DNA of 64,000 nt from the NCBI RefSeq assembly GCF_900090295.1, contig NZ_LT607753.1, positions 6,386,001 to 6,450,000 on the forward strand, given 5' to 3'. Below the pieces are notes generated by a model. It was not told the DNA's origin and made no database searches. It was given only the letters and a program-made list of their open reading frames with translations. Shown here one piece after another: positions 17,986-29,164 of the stretch. The stretch is from Micromonospora coxensis (GTDB lineage Bacteria > Actinomycetota > Actinomycetes > Mycobacteriales > Micromonosporaceae). The translations under genes and the position numbers were made by a program. The first letter of the stretch is position 1. Every line of letters starts with the position of its first letter.

Positions 17986-18819
17986 TCAACGGCGCGTGGC
18001 GGGGGTCAGGCCGCCGCTGCGCCGACGGTGGCGCCAGTACAGGTCGCGCCGGGCGCCCTTCGGGAAACCGGGCTGCCACGGCTTGATCGGGCCCGCCGGG
18101 TGGAGGACCGCCGAGTCGGAGAGCTTGCCGCCGAACTCCGGCTCCAGCCGCCACGCCATCAGGTCGTTCCACCGCCTCGGCAGGCGCAGCCAGTTGTCGT
18201 ACACGGCGTAGTTGAGCGCGTCCTGGTCCGGGTAGCGCGACTCGTGCGCGTGCCGGCCGAGGTACGCCAGGGACCGTTCGGTGACCTCGCACTCCTTCCA
18301 CCGGTCGACGTCGATCAGCAGCACGCCGGAGTTGAAGTACAGCCCGTACGGATCCAGGTCCCGGTACGTCGCCAGGCCGGGGATGCCGCCCATGTCCAGC
18401 AGCCGCCGGTTGAACGGGTCGCGGACCGCGCCGACCGGCACGCCACCCATGTCCACCTCGAACAGCGGCGCAAGGCTGTTGGTGCACATCGTGTCGCAGT
18501 CCAGGTAGAGCACCCGGCGCACCTCGGCCGGCAGCGCGGCGGGGACGAGCAGGCGCAGGTACATCGCCGGCGACAGGTAGGCCATCACCGGGTCGTTGCC
18601 CTTGGGCAGCTTGACCGGGGAGGTGTCGACGCGCAGGTACTCCACGGTGGCGTCCGGCCCGGCCGCCCGGGCGAGGGCGGCCCGCGCGGAGGCGTTCACG
18701 TCGTCGGCCGCGATCAACCAGTACCGCAGTTCCTCGCCGGGGTTCGACTCGGCGACGGTCGACATGACGACGGCGGCGTGCGGCGCGTACGCCGCGTCGA
18801 AGGTCAGGGTGAGGTCCAC
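17986..18819 (-). CDS. Glycosyltransferase family 8 protein
   Basis: A 277-aa GT-A fold glycosyltransferase of family GT8 (LgtC/glycogenin-like). The metal-binding DxD is in VLYLDCDT (D107, D109). YFNSGVLLIDVDRWK and PDQDALN are further GT8 motifs, and an HPAGPIKPW-type segment near the end matches the C-terminal acceptor region. GTG start with GGAG 6-10 nt upstream. GT8 enzymes are usually retaining and add galactose or glucose to glycans or lipid carriers; a role on a natural product is possible but unusual. It is transcribed leftward from its own promoter and is not operonic with its neighbours. Confidence 0.88.
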   Translation of the reverse strand: MDLTLTFDAAYAPHAAVVMSTVAESNPGEELRYWLIAADDVNASARAALARAAGPDATVEYLRVDTSPVKLPKGNDPVMAYLSPAMYLRLLVPAALPAEVRRVLYLDCDTMCTNSLAPLFEVDMGGVPVGAVRDPFNRRLLDMGGIPGLATYRDLDPYGLYFNSGVLLIDVDRWKECEVTERSLAYLGRHAHESRYPDQDALNYAVYDNWLRLPRRWNDLMAWRLEPEFGGKLSDSAVLHPAGPIKPWQPGFPKGARRDLYWRHRRRSGGLTPATRR

Positions 18820-18859
18820 GGGGTGCTCTCCTTCGCACAGGTTGAGCGCAACCCAGCGA

Positions 18860-18888
18860 AACTAACTCGAATAATGGGATTGCGGCAA
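18860..18888 (-). promoter_or_regulatory. Promoter of the GT8 gene
   Basis: On the - strand TTGCCG (18888-18883), a 17-nt spacer and TTAGTT (18865-18860) lie in an A+T-rich patch 41 nt before the GTG start. Confidence 0.45.
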
Positions 18889-19067
18889 CGAAGAGTCATT
18901 CTTTCGTACCCGTATTCCGGTCGGCCTCCGACGAATCGCTGAGCGGTACCCCAGAATTGACCCCTCAATGGCGGACGGGTGCTGGACATCGGCCCAGGAA
19001 TTCGCCCCCGGCGGGCTCTCCGGCGGCGATTCCGGCGCATCGGAATGGGGTGGCCGTGCGCCGCCGG

Positions 19068-19844
19068 TCAGGCGTCGAGGAACTCCTCGACCATCGGGAC
19101 GAGCCAGCGGGCGCGCTGCGGGAGGCTCGTGTGCGTCGTGCCGGGCAGGACCGCCAATCGGCACGCCGGCAGCCCCGCCAGGTCGCCGGGCACCCCGCCA
19201 CCGAGCAGCCGGAACATCTCCACGGCGTGCTCCGGCCGGACGATGTCGGCGTCGGCCAGCACGATCATGGTCGGGGCGGCCAGGTCCCGGATCGCCGAGG
19301 CCGGCCACTGCGGCAGGTCGGCGTCGAGGCGTCGGACCTTGGCGACCAGGGCCGGCCAGCCGCCCGGGTCGGGCGCGGTGCGCAGGTACTCCTCGTGGAA
19401 CTCGGAGCCGTGCAGGTGCTCGGGGCGCAGCTGCTGGATCCCGTCCAGCAGCCCGGGGTGCAGCCCCGCGTGGTGGAAGCTCACCGACGCCAGCACGAGC
19501 CGACCGACCCGGGACGGGTGGTGGGTGCCGAGCCGCAGCGCCACCATCGCGCCCATGCTCCAGCCGAACACGTCCGCGACCTCGACGCCGAGGTGGTCCA
19601 GGAGGCCGACCACGTCCGCGGCGAGCCCGTCGACGGTGAGCGGCCGGTCCGCGTCCGGGGTGCGGCCGTGGGCCTGCACCTCGACGGCGACGACCCGGCG
19701 GGTCCTGGCCAGCAGCGGCAGCATCGTGCCGAACGACGTGCCGATGCCGGAGAGGGCGCCGTGGATCAGCACGAGCGGGCGGCCGTGGCCGGCGCCGTGC
19801 GACTCGTAGTAGAGGGAGAGGCCGTTGACGGGTGCGTAGCTCAT
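19068..19844 (-). CDS. Alpha/beta-fold hydrolase
   Basis: A 258-aa alpha/beta hydrolase. The oxyanion-hole motif LIHGAL (residues 26-31), nucleophile elbow GWSMGAM (S96), an acidic residue in VLADADIV and a catalytic His in PGTTHTSLP are all visible. No signal peptide, so it is cytoplasmic. It starts 68 nt from the divergent SARP gene and the two may share regulation. The family includes esterases, lactonases, epoxide hydrolases and haloperoxidase-like enzymes; the sequence does not settle which. A conserved His in the cap (HHAGLHPGL) is of unknown meaning. Confidence 0.87.
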   Translation of the reverse strand: MSYAPVNGLSLYYESHGAGHGRPLVLIHGALSGIGTSFGTMLPLLARTRRVVAVEVQAHGRTPDADRPLTVDGLAADVVGLLDHLGVEVADVFGWSMGAMVALRLGTHHPSRVGRLVLASVSFHHAGLHPGLLDGIQQLRPEHLHGSEFHEEYLRTAPDPGGWPALVAKVRRLDADLPQWPASAIRDLAAPTMIVLADADIVRPEHAVEMFRLLGGGVPGDLAGLPACRLAVLPGTTHTSLPQRARWLVPMVEEFLDA

Positions 19845-19899
19845 GCGACCACCGTGCGCCCCGGCCCTTACGACTGCCTTCCGACCCGCTTACCGCTTG

Positions 19900-19905
19900 T
19901 AGGGT
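19900..19905 (+). promoter_or_regulatory. -10 box (TAGGGT) of a leaderless promoter for the SARP gene
   Basis: TAGGGT ends 7 nt before ATG 19913 with no ribosome binding site between, implying a leaderless mRNA. Confidence 0.45.
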
Positions 19906-19912
19906 GGCCCGC

Positions 19913-22900
19913 ATGCGTTTCGGCGTCCTCGGGCCGCTCGCCGTCGTCACCGACACCGGCGAGCCGGTCACCGTGCCGGGCGCCAAGGTCCGGGCCCTCC
20001 TCGCCGACCTGGTCGCCCACCGCAACCAGGTCGTCTCCGCCGACCGGCTGATCGACGACCTGTGGGGCGACGACCCGCCCGCCAACGCCGCCGGCGCGCT
20101 GCAGGTGCGCGTGTCCCAGCTGCGCAAGGCGCTCAACGACGCCGAGCCGGGGGCGCGGCAGCTGGTCGAGTCCCGCCCACCGGGGTACCTGCTGCGCACC
20201 GACTCGGTCGACGCCGACCGGTTCACCGCGCTCGCCGCCGCCGACGACGCGGCGAGCCTGACCGAGGCGCTGCGGCTGTGGCGGGGCGAGCCGTACGCCG
20301 ACGTCGCCGACGCGCCGTGGGTGCGCGCCGAGGCCGACCGCCTCGCCGAGGCCCGGCTGCTCGTGCGGGAGAAGCTCGCCGAGGCCCGGCTGGCCCGGGG
20401 CGAGCACGCGCTCGTCGCGGCCGACCTCGCCGAGCTGGTGGCCCGGCACCCGCTGCGGGAGAGCCTGCGGGTGCTGCACCTGCGCGCCCTGTACGCCGCC
20501 GGCCGCCAGTCCGAGGCGTTGGACAGCTACGCCGAACTGCGCACCCGCCTCGCCGACGAGCTGGGCCTCGACCCGTCACCGGAGCTGGTCGCCCTGCACC
20601 GGCGGATCCTGGCCCAGGACGGCACGCTGAGCCCGCCGCCGAAGGCGGCGCTGGTCCGCAACAGCCTGCCCGCCCGACCCGACGAGTTGGTGGGCCGGGC
20701 CGAGGCCGTCGCCGAGCTGCGTGCGCTGGTGCCCGCTCGCCGGCTGGTCACGCTGACCGGGCCCGGCGGCGTCGGCAAGACCCGGCTGGCCACCGAGGTC
20801 GCCGGTGAGCTGTCCGTCCCGGACGGGGTGCACCTCGTCGAGCTGACCGCGTTGCGGCCCGGCGACACCGCCGTCGCCGAGCTGGTCCTGGCCACCCTCG
20901 ACGTACGCGAGACCACCGGCGCCGACGTCGCCCCCGACGACCGGCTCGTCGCCGTCCTGCGGCACCGGCGGGCGCTGCTCCTGCTGGACAACTGCGAGCA
21001 CGTGATCGAGCCGGCCGCCGCCCTCGTGTCCCGTTTGCTGCGCGAGACCACCGGCGTCACCGTGCTGGCGACGAGCCGGGAGCCGCTCGGGCTGGCCGCC
21101 GAGGTGCTGTGGGAGGTGCCGACGCTGCCCGTGCCGGTCGACGAGGCGGACCTCGACGGGGTCCGCCGCTCGGCGGCGGCCCGGCTCTTCGCGGCCCGCG
21201 TCGCCGCGCGACAGCGCGCCTTCCGGCTCGACGAGCGGACCGGTCCGGCCGTCGCCCGGCTGTGCCGCCGCCTCGACGGCCTGCCGCTGGCGCTGGAACT
21301 GGCCGCCACCCGGGTGCGGGCGCTCGGCGTCGACGAGGTGGTACGGCGGCTGGACGACCGGTTCCGGCTGCTCGGCACCACCCAGCGCGACGTGCCGGAG
21401 CGGCAGCGCACCCTGACCGCGGTGATCGGCTGGAGCTGGGACCTGCTGTCGGCGCGGGAGCGGGCCGTTCTCGCGCGGCTCGCCGTGCACCACGACGGTT
21501 GCGCCCTGGACGCGGCCGAGCAGGTCTGCGACGCCGACGTGGACGTGCTGACCCGGTTGGTCGACCGCAGCCTGGTGGTGCTGGACGACTCCGGCCCGGC
21601 CCCGCGCTACCGCCTGCTGGAGTCGGTCGCCGCGTTCTGCCTGGACCGCCTCGCCGACGCCGATGCCGACGCGGTGCGGGCCCGGCACGCGGCGCACTAC
21701 ACCGCGCTGGCCGAACGCGCCGACGAGCTGCTGCGCGGCCCGGGCCAGCGGGAGTGGCTGCTGCGGCTGGACGCCGAGGCCGCCAACCTGCGCGCCGCGC
21801 TCGGGTACGGCGGCGGGCTGCGGTTGGCCAACGCCCTCACCTGGTACTGGTTCCTGCGCGGCCGGCTCACCGAGGCGCGTCGTGCGCTGAGCCTCGACGG
21901 GGACGCCGCCGCGCGGGCCCGAGCCGCGGTGTGGCGGATCGGGTTCACCCTGATGCAGGGCGGCGCCGTCACCAGGGCCGAGACCGACGCGGCCCTGGCC
22001 GGGTACGCCGAGGGGCGGGCGACCTGGTTCGTGGCGGCCGCGCTGGTCGACCGCAGCGAGCTGGCCCGCGCCGGCGAGCTGCTGGAGCGGGCCCGGTCCA
22101 CCGGTGCCGACCCGTGGGTGGAGGCGGCGGTCTGCGTCACCCGCGCCAAGCTGGCGCACGCCGCGAGCGACCTCGCCGGGCTGGAGCGCGACAGCTCCCG
22201 GGCGGCGGCGCTCTTCGCCGAGCTGGGCGACCCGTGGGGCCGGTTGCAGGCCATCGAGTGGGTGGGCGGGCTGGCCGAGCTGACCGGCGATCACGCGCGC
22301 GCCGCCGCGCTGCACCGCGAGGGTCTGCGCTGGGCCGAGGAGCTGGCGCTCTGGCCCGAGGTCGGCAGCACGCTGTCCTGGCTGGCCTGGATCGCCGTGC
22401 AGACCGGGGACCACCGGCAGGCCCGGGAGCTGGCCGAACGCGCCTACCGGCTGGCCGTCGAGCAGGACTCGCCCAGTGCCCGGGTCTTCGCCGAGCTGAG
22501 CCTCGGCATCGCCGCGCGCCGCGAGGGCCGGCGGGACGTCGCCGTGACCCACCTGCAACGGCTGGTCGACGCCGGCGGCGACGACGCGCTGTTCCTGCCG
22601 ATGGTGCTGGGCGAGCTGGCGTACGCGATCGCGGACGAGGACCCGGCGCGGGCGCTCACGCTGCACGCCCGCGCGTACGACGTCGCAGTGGCGATCGGCG
22701 CGCCCCGCGACGCGACCGGCGCGCTGGACGGGCTGGCCTCGGCGGTGCCGCAGCCGCAGGTCGCGGCGCGGATCCTGGGCGCGGCGGCGGCCGCGCGGAA
22801 CACCCGGGTGCCGAGGTCACCGGCGGAACGCCACGAGGTCGAACGGGTCACCGCGCGCTGCGTGGCCGCGCTCGGCGCGGACGGGTTCGCGGCGGCCTAC

Positions 22901-22990
22901 CGGGCCGGGCACGACCTGCGCCCGGACGAGGCCCGGGCACAGGTCGACCCGTTCCTGGTCACCGCGGGACCGGCCGGTAGCAGGCGATGA
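19913..22990 (+). CDS. SARP/AfsR-family regulator with BTAD, NB-ARC and TPR regions
   Basis: A 1025-aa regulator. An OmpR-type winged helix (residues 1-95, beginning MRFGVLGPLAVV) is followed by a BTAD domain (about 100-245), a NB-ARC ATPase with Walker A GPGGVGKTRLA and a sensor region LLLLDNCEHV, and a C-terminal helical TPR-like part. This is the AfsR layout. ATG at 19913 is chosen because the conserved N-terminus begins here and a leaderless -10 box lies just upstream; the frame is open to 19832. Such proteins activate secondary-metabolite promoters by recruiting RNA polymerase. Its 3' end overlaps the convergent DHFR-like gene by 32 nt. Confidence 0.92.
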   Translation: MRFGVLGPLAVVTDTGEPVTVPGAKVRALLADLVAHRNQVVSADRLIDDLWGDDPPANAAGALQVRVSQLRKALNDAEPGARQLVESRPPGYLLRTDSVDADRFTALAAADDAASLTEALRLWRGEPYADVADAPWVRAEADRLAEARLLVREKLAEARLARGEHALVAADLAELVARHPLRESLRVLHLRALYAAGRQSEALDSYAELRTRLADELGLDPSPELVALHRRILAQDGTLSPPPKAALVRNSLPARPDELVGRAEAVAELRALVPARRLVTLTGPGGVGKTRLATEVAGELSVPDGVHLVELTALRPGDTAVAELVLATLDVRETTGADVAPDDRLVAVLRHRRALLLLDNCEHVIEPAAALVSRLLRETTGVTVLATSREPLGLAAEVLWEVPTLPVPVDEADLDGVRRSAAARLFAARVAARQRAFRLDERTGPAVARLCRRLDGLPLALELAATRVRALGVDEVVRRLDDRFRLLGTTQRDVPERQRTLTAVIGWSWDLLSARERAVLARLAVHHDGCALDAAEQVCDADVDVLTRLVDRSLVVLDDSGPAPRYRLLESVAAFCLDRLADADADAVRARHAAHYTALAERADELLRGPGQREWLLRLDAEAANLRAALGYGGGLRLANALTWYWFLRGRLTEARRALSLDGDAAARARAAVWRIGFTLMQGGAVTRAETDAALAGYAEGRATWFVAAALVDRSELARAGELLERARSTGADPWVEAAVCVTRAKLAHAASDLAGLERDSSRAAALFAELGDPWGRLQAIEWVGGLAELTGDHARAAALHREGLRWAEELALWPEVGSTLSWLAWIAVQTGDHRQARELAERAYRLAVEQDSPSARVFAELSLGIAARREGRRDVAVTHLQRLVDAGGDDALFLPMVLGELAYAIADEDPARALTLHARAYDVAVAIGAPRDATGALDGLASAVPQPQVAARILGAAAAARNTRVPRSPAERHEVERVTARCVAALGADGFAAAYRAGHDLRPDEARAQVDPFLVTAGPAGSRR

Positions 22991-23510
22991 TCACGCCGCT
23001 CTTCAGCACCGTCGTCTCGGCCAGGGTGAGCGTGGTCCGGGCGTCGGCCAGCGGCGCGCTCACCGAGGGCCCGCCCTGGAGCACCGGGTGGATCCAGAAC
23101 CGGACCTCGTCGACCAGCCCCGCCTCGACCAGGGCGTGGGTGACCACCCCGTAGCCGTACATCAGGATGTCCCTGCCCGGCTGGGCCTTGAGCCTGGTGA
23201 CCTCCTCGATCAGGTCGCCCTGCAACACCTCGGTGTTGTTCCACTCCGGGTCGGTGAGGGTGGTCGAGGCGACGTACTTCTTGACGTTGTTGAAGTAGGC
23301 CGCGCCGGTGCTCGGGTCGCTCTCGTCCATGTTCGGCCAGGCGGCGGCGAAGCCGTCGTACGTGCGGCGGCCCATCAGCAGCGCGTCGGCGGCGTCCGTC
23401 TGCCGGCCGGCGAAGGCGGCGGCCTCGTCGTCGAAGTACGGCATGGTCCACGCCGGGTCCTCGACGACGCCGTCGAGGGTGATGTAGGTCGAGTTGATGA
23501 TCCTGCGCAT
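22959..23510 (-). CDS. Dihydrofolate reductase/RibD-C family protein
   Basis: A 183-aa protein of the DHFR/RibD C-terminal domain family. Motifs are the start RIINSTYITLDGVVEDP, ALLMGRRTYDGFAAAWP and DILMYGYGVVTHAL, with a NADPH-binding pattern. Start ATG 23510 has GGGAG just upstream. Members are stand-alone pyridine-nucleotide reductases of unknown substrate, rarely true DHFR. Its last 32 nt overlap the 3' end of the SARP gene on the other strand, so convergent transcripts would be complementary there. A second family member lies at 40534-41178. Confidence 0.86.
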   Translation of the reverse strand: MRRIINSTYITLDGVVEDPAWTMPYFDDEAAAFAGRQTDAADALLMGRRTYDGFAAAWPNMDESDPSTGAAYFNNVKKYVASTTLTDPEWNNTEVLQGDLIEEVTRLKAQPGRDILMYGYGVVTHALVEAGLVDEVRFWIHPVLQGGPSVSAPLADARTTLTLAETTVLKSGVIIACYRPVPR

Positions 23511-23727
23511 CGTGTGCTCCCTGGGTGGGTGTCTCGGTGACACTGGGAACACTGCCAGGGCCCGCTTACGGTTCGCTTCAGGTGCGCTTGCGGGTGCCCG
23601 CGACGACCGCGCGGGGCCGTCAGCGCGGGGCCGTCAGCGCGGGGCCGACCCGGCGGCGGCCGGAACCTCCCGCGACGACCCGAGCACCCCGCCGAGCCAC
23701 CGCGGCTGCCGCCGGGGTGTGCGAGGC

Positions 23728-23994
23728 CTCGCCGCCCTCGTGCCCGTTGAACGGGTGGGTGTGCGTCTCGCGTGCCGGTGTCGGCCGGCCGGTCGCCGCG
23801 CCGTACTGGTTGTAGGCGGCGAAGCCGGTGCTCGGCGGGCAGACGGTGTCGCACAGGCCGATCCCGAAGTGCGCCGGCGCGCTCGCCCGCCGGGCGAAGG
23901 ACACCCCGTCGACGTACGACAGGGTGCGCCGGACCGCCTTCTCCGCCTCCCGGTGGTCCGCCAGGTACTGCGCGATCTCCCCGTTCACCAGCCT
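23728..23994 (-). pseudogene. C-terminal remnant of an acetylxylan esterase (AXE1/CE7-type)
   Basis: About 90 codons resembling the end of AXE1/cephalosporin-C deacetylase enzymes: TLSYVDGVSFARRASAPAHF, then GLCDTVCPPSTGFAAYNQYG (with the catalytic Asp region) and HPFNGHEGG (catalytic His). The N-terminal two thirds, including the Ser nucleophile elbow, are missing, and no start or ribosome binding site precedes the fragment. Downstream codons dissolve into low-complexity sequence. The intact gene would have faced leftward. The remnant lies next to a GH3 fragment and a xylan-degradation operon. Confidence 0.7.
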
Positions 23995-24122
23995 GGCTGG
24001 CCACCGTCCACCCGACCCCGCTGAGCTGGGACGCGTGCTTCGATCATGAGCTGTCGAGGGGATGACCGGCCCGGGTCGGCGCTCGATGCGGACCGCGAGC
24101 CTGCACCAGGGGGCCGGCACCG

Positions 24123-24350
24123 ATGCCCGACGTGACCCGTGGCTACTGCTGGGGGCGCACCGAGGGGGCGATCGGTGAGATCCTGTACCTGGTCGGCACC
24201 GTCGCGGCGGCCTGCGTCCGGGGCCTGGAACGGACCGGGCTCATCGCCACCCTCCTGCACTTCGGCCGTTGCTCCGCCTCCTCCCGGGACGGACACAGCT
24301 CACTCTTGCGTCGTTGGTGCCCAGGAACTATCGCGGCGAGTGCTGGTGGG
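24123..24350 (+). pseudogene. N-terminal-region remnant of a GH3 beta-glucosidase/beta-xylosidase
   Basis: Codons from 24126 read PDVTRGYCWGRTEGAIGE, then YLVGTVAAACVRGLER and LIATLLHFGRCSAS. These match the conserved GH3 block (WGRxEExxGEDPYLVGTxxxAYVRGLQ, then ATLKHFAGYSAS). Substitutions at key sites (EDP to EIL, KHF to LHF) and a later reading-frame change show decay. Similarity seems to continue in another frame to about 24350 (QEL matching PREL). Nothing of the remaining 500 or more residues exists here. Left of it lies the esterase remnant in the opposite direction, so a deletion or rearrangement junction lies near 24000-24120. Confidence 0.65.
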
Positions 24351-24663
24351 GGAGCCAAGGTGGTACGACACCGGTTGGTGGAACTCGTACCAGGGACACA
24401 CCTCATTGGCGCTGTTCGGCAGGCCGACCGGCTCCTGGAGCAGGAAACATGGGCGGCGGCCACGTCGACGTCACCGGCCCGGCGGGGCCTGCCCCTCGGT
24501 GGCCTCGCGGCTGTCGGGCCGGGCCCTGGCGTACAGTGTTGACTCCAGCGCTCTACGCCCGCTGAGGCGCGCACCGGTGCCGATGCCGCGAGGCGATCGG
24601 GCATCGGGGTGTCCTCTCGCCCCGGCGGGTCGGGGCGACCGGCCGGTGGGCGGGGGGAGTGGG
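24351..24663. other. Region upstream of the LacI gene; no gene seen
   Basis: 313 bases with no supportable gene. One frame reads EPRWYDTGWWNSYQGH near 24357-24405, which looks protein-like but which I cannot assign; it may be another part of the decayed region. The LacI promoter must lie here; no clear operator was found. Confidence 0.3.
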
Positions 24664-25671
24664 ATGGCGGCGCGGGGTCCTGCGATGACGGATGTGGCCC
24701 GTCTTGCCGGTGTCTCCCACCAGACGGTGTCGCGGGTGCTCAACGGGCACCCCTACGTCCGGGAGCAGACCCGGCTGCGGGTCGAGGCCGCCATCGCCGA
24801 GCTGGGCTACCGGCCCAACCGGGCGGCCCGCGCGCTGGTCACCGGCCGCTCGCAGGTGATCGGCGTCGTCGCGCAGAACACCACCCTGTACGGGCCGGCG
24901 TCGCTGCTCGCCGCCCTGGAGCAGGTCGCCGCCGAGGCGGGCTTCGCGGTCAGCGTGGGCAGCGTGCGCGATCTCGACCACCGGTCGGTCTCTGCGGTGG
25001 TCGAGCGGCACCTGGCCCACGGGGTCGCCGGTCTGGTGGTGATCGCGCCGGTGGAGTCGGCCGGCGAGGCGCTGGAACGCCTCCCGAAGGACGTCCCGCT
25101 GGTGACCGTCGACGGCGATCCGGGCGGGTCGGTGCCGCTGGTCACCGTCGACCAGGTCGCCGGTGCCCGGGAGGCCACCCGACACCTGCTCGATGCCGGC
25201 CACCGCACGGTCTGGCACGTGTCCGGACCCTCCGACTGGTTCGACAGCGCCGGTCGTATCCAGGGCTGGCGGGAGGCGTTGCGGGCGGCCGGCGCGGAGC
25301 TGCCGCAGCCGGTGCCGGCGGACTGGTCGGCGGCGTCCGGCTACCGCTGCGGGCAGATGCTGGCCCGGATGCCGGAGGTCACGGCGATCTTCACCGCCAA
25401 CGACCACCTCGCGCTCGGCGTGCTGCGGGCGCTGCACGAGTACGGCCGGCGGGTGCCCGACGAGATCAGCGTGGTGGGCTTCGACGACGTGCCGGAGGCC
25501 GCCTACTTCATCCCGCCGCTGACCACCGTACGGCCGGACTTCGCCGCGGTGGCCCGGGCCAGCCTCGACATGCTGCTGAGCCAGATCGAGGGCGGCGCCG
25601 GCGGTGAGCTGCGGCAGACCATCGCCCCCACCCTGGTCGCCCGGGACAGCGTCGCTGCGCCGCCGCGCTGA
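24664..25671 (+). CDS. LacI-family transcriptional regulator
   Basis: A 335-aa LacI/GalR regulator. The N-terminal HTH (TDVARLAGVSHQTVSRVLNG, residues 9-28) and hinge are followed by a periplasmic-binding-protein-like sugar sensor (VIGVVAQNTTLYGP, TAIFTANDHLALGVLRAL, VVGFDDVPEA). ATG 24664 has GGGGGAG 7 nt upstream; the frame extends upstream through non-homologous sequence. It is convergent with the GH10 xylanase gene and is the likely repressor of the GH62-GH10 operon, whose promoter carries a LacI-type palindrome. The effector is probably a xylo- or arabino-oligosaccharide, inferred from context only. Confidence 0.92.
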   Translation: MAARGPAMTDVARLAGVSHQTVSRVLNGHPYVREQTRLRVEAAIAELGYRPNRAARALVTGRSQVIGVVAQNTTLYGPASLLAALEQVAAEAGFAVSVGSVRDLDHRSVSAVVERHLAHGVAGLVVIAPVESAGEALERLPKDVPLVTVDGDPGGSVPLVTVDQVAGAREATRHLLDAGHRTVWHVSGPSDWFDSAGRIQGWREALRAAGAELPQPVPADWSAASGYRCGQMLARMPEVTAIFTANDHLALGVLRALHEYGRRVPDEISVVGFDDVPEAAYFIPPLTTVRPDFAAVARASLDMLLSQIEGGAGGELRQTIAPTLVARDSVAAPPR

Positions 25672-25705
25672 CCGACCCGACGCTGCCCGGTCGCCCGTCC
25701 GCCGC

Positions 25706-25749
25706 CCCGGCCCGCGCGCCCGACCGGCTCCATCGGCGCGCGGGCCGGG
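25706..25749. terminator. Bidirectional hairpin terminator between LacI and GH10 genes
   Basis: Perfect 15-bp stem (25706-25720 with 25735-25749) around a 14-nt loop. A second G+C-rich inverted repeat follows at about 25755-25787. Confidence 0.75.
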
Positions 25750-25790
25750 TGACTGCCGGCCCGCCCCCACCGGGCCGGGCCGGCAGCCGG

Positions 25791-28677
<2,887 letters not shown>

Positions 28678-28951
28678 CAGGGTCCTTCCTCGATGGTGGG
28701 ACGGAGGCGGCGACATCGACGCGCGCCGGGGCGCGCCCGGCGATCCGCTGCCGATGGAGGTAGCCGGAATTCACGTGCCGCGGAGCCGGCTGGTGGTGAT
28801 GGGCGTCGGGGCGGCGTTCTCCCGCCCTGGCGGCACGCGCTGACCGATCTACGGAGCCCGGACTGGTCGCCGGCGGCGGTCCCGGCCATGGTCGGGAATC
28901 TGCCACCTGATCAATGACCCTCGATGGAGCGTGCCCTTCGCTCTGGTCCGA

Positions 28952-28981
28952 AAAATAGCATGTTATCGATAACATGCTCAA
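28952..28981 (-). promoter_or_regulatory. GH62-GH10 operon promoter with 22-bp palindromic operator
   Basis: On the - strand TTGAGC (28981-28976), an 18-nt spacer and TATTTT (28957-28952). A perfect 22-bp palindrome, half-site AGCATGTTATC (28957-28967) and its complement (28968-28978), fills the spacer. The core with central CG is typical of LacI-family operators. A bound repressor would block RNA polymerase directly. The leader would be about 270 nt, and the rest of 28678-29164 shows no gene. Confidence 0.75.
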
Positions 28982-29164
28982 GTGGTGGCGACCGGGAGGA
29001 TCGGCCGACCATTCGATGGTGGCGAGACACGAGACATGGCCGCCACCGTGGACCCTGCGTTGCGGGCCTTCGTCACCATGGAGGAATGGGTATCGAGTGG
29101 GGGGAAAGGTGCTACGGCGCCGCCTCCTCCGTGTCGACCGTGCCGTGCGGTGGTGGAGCGCCCG

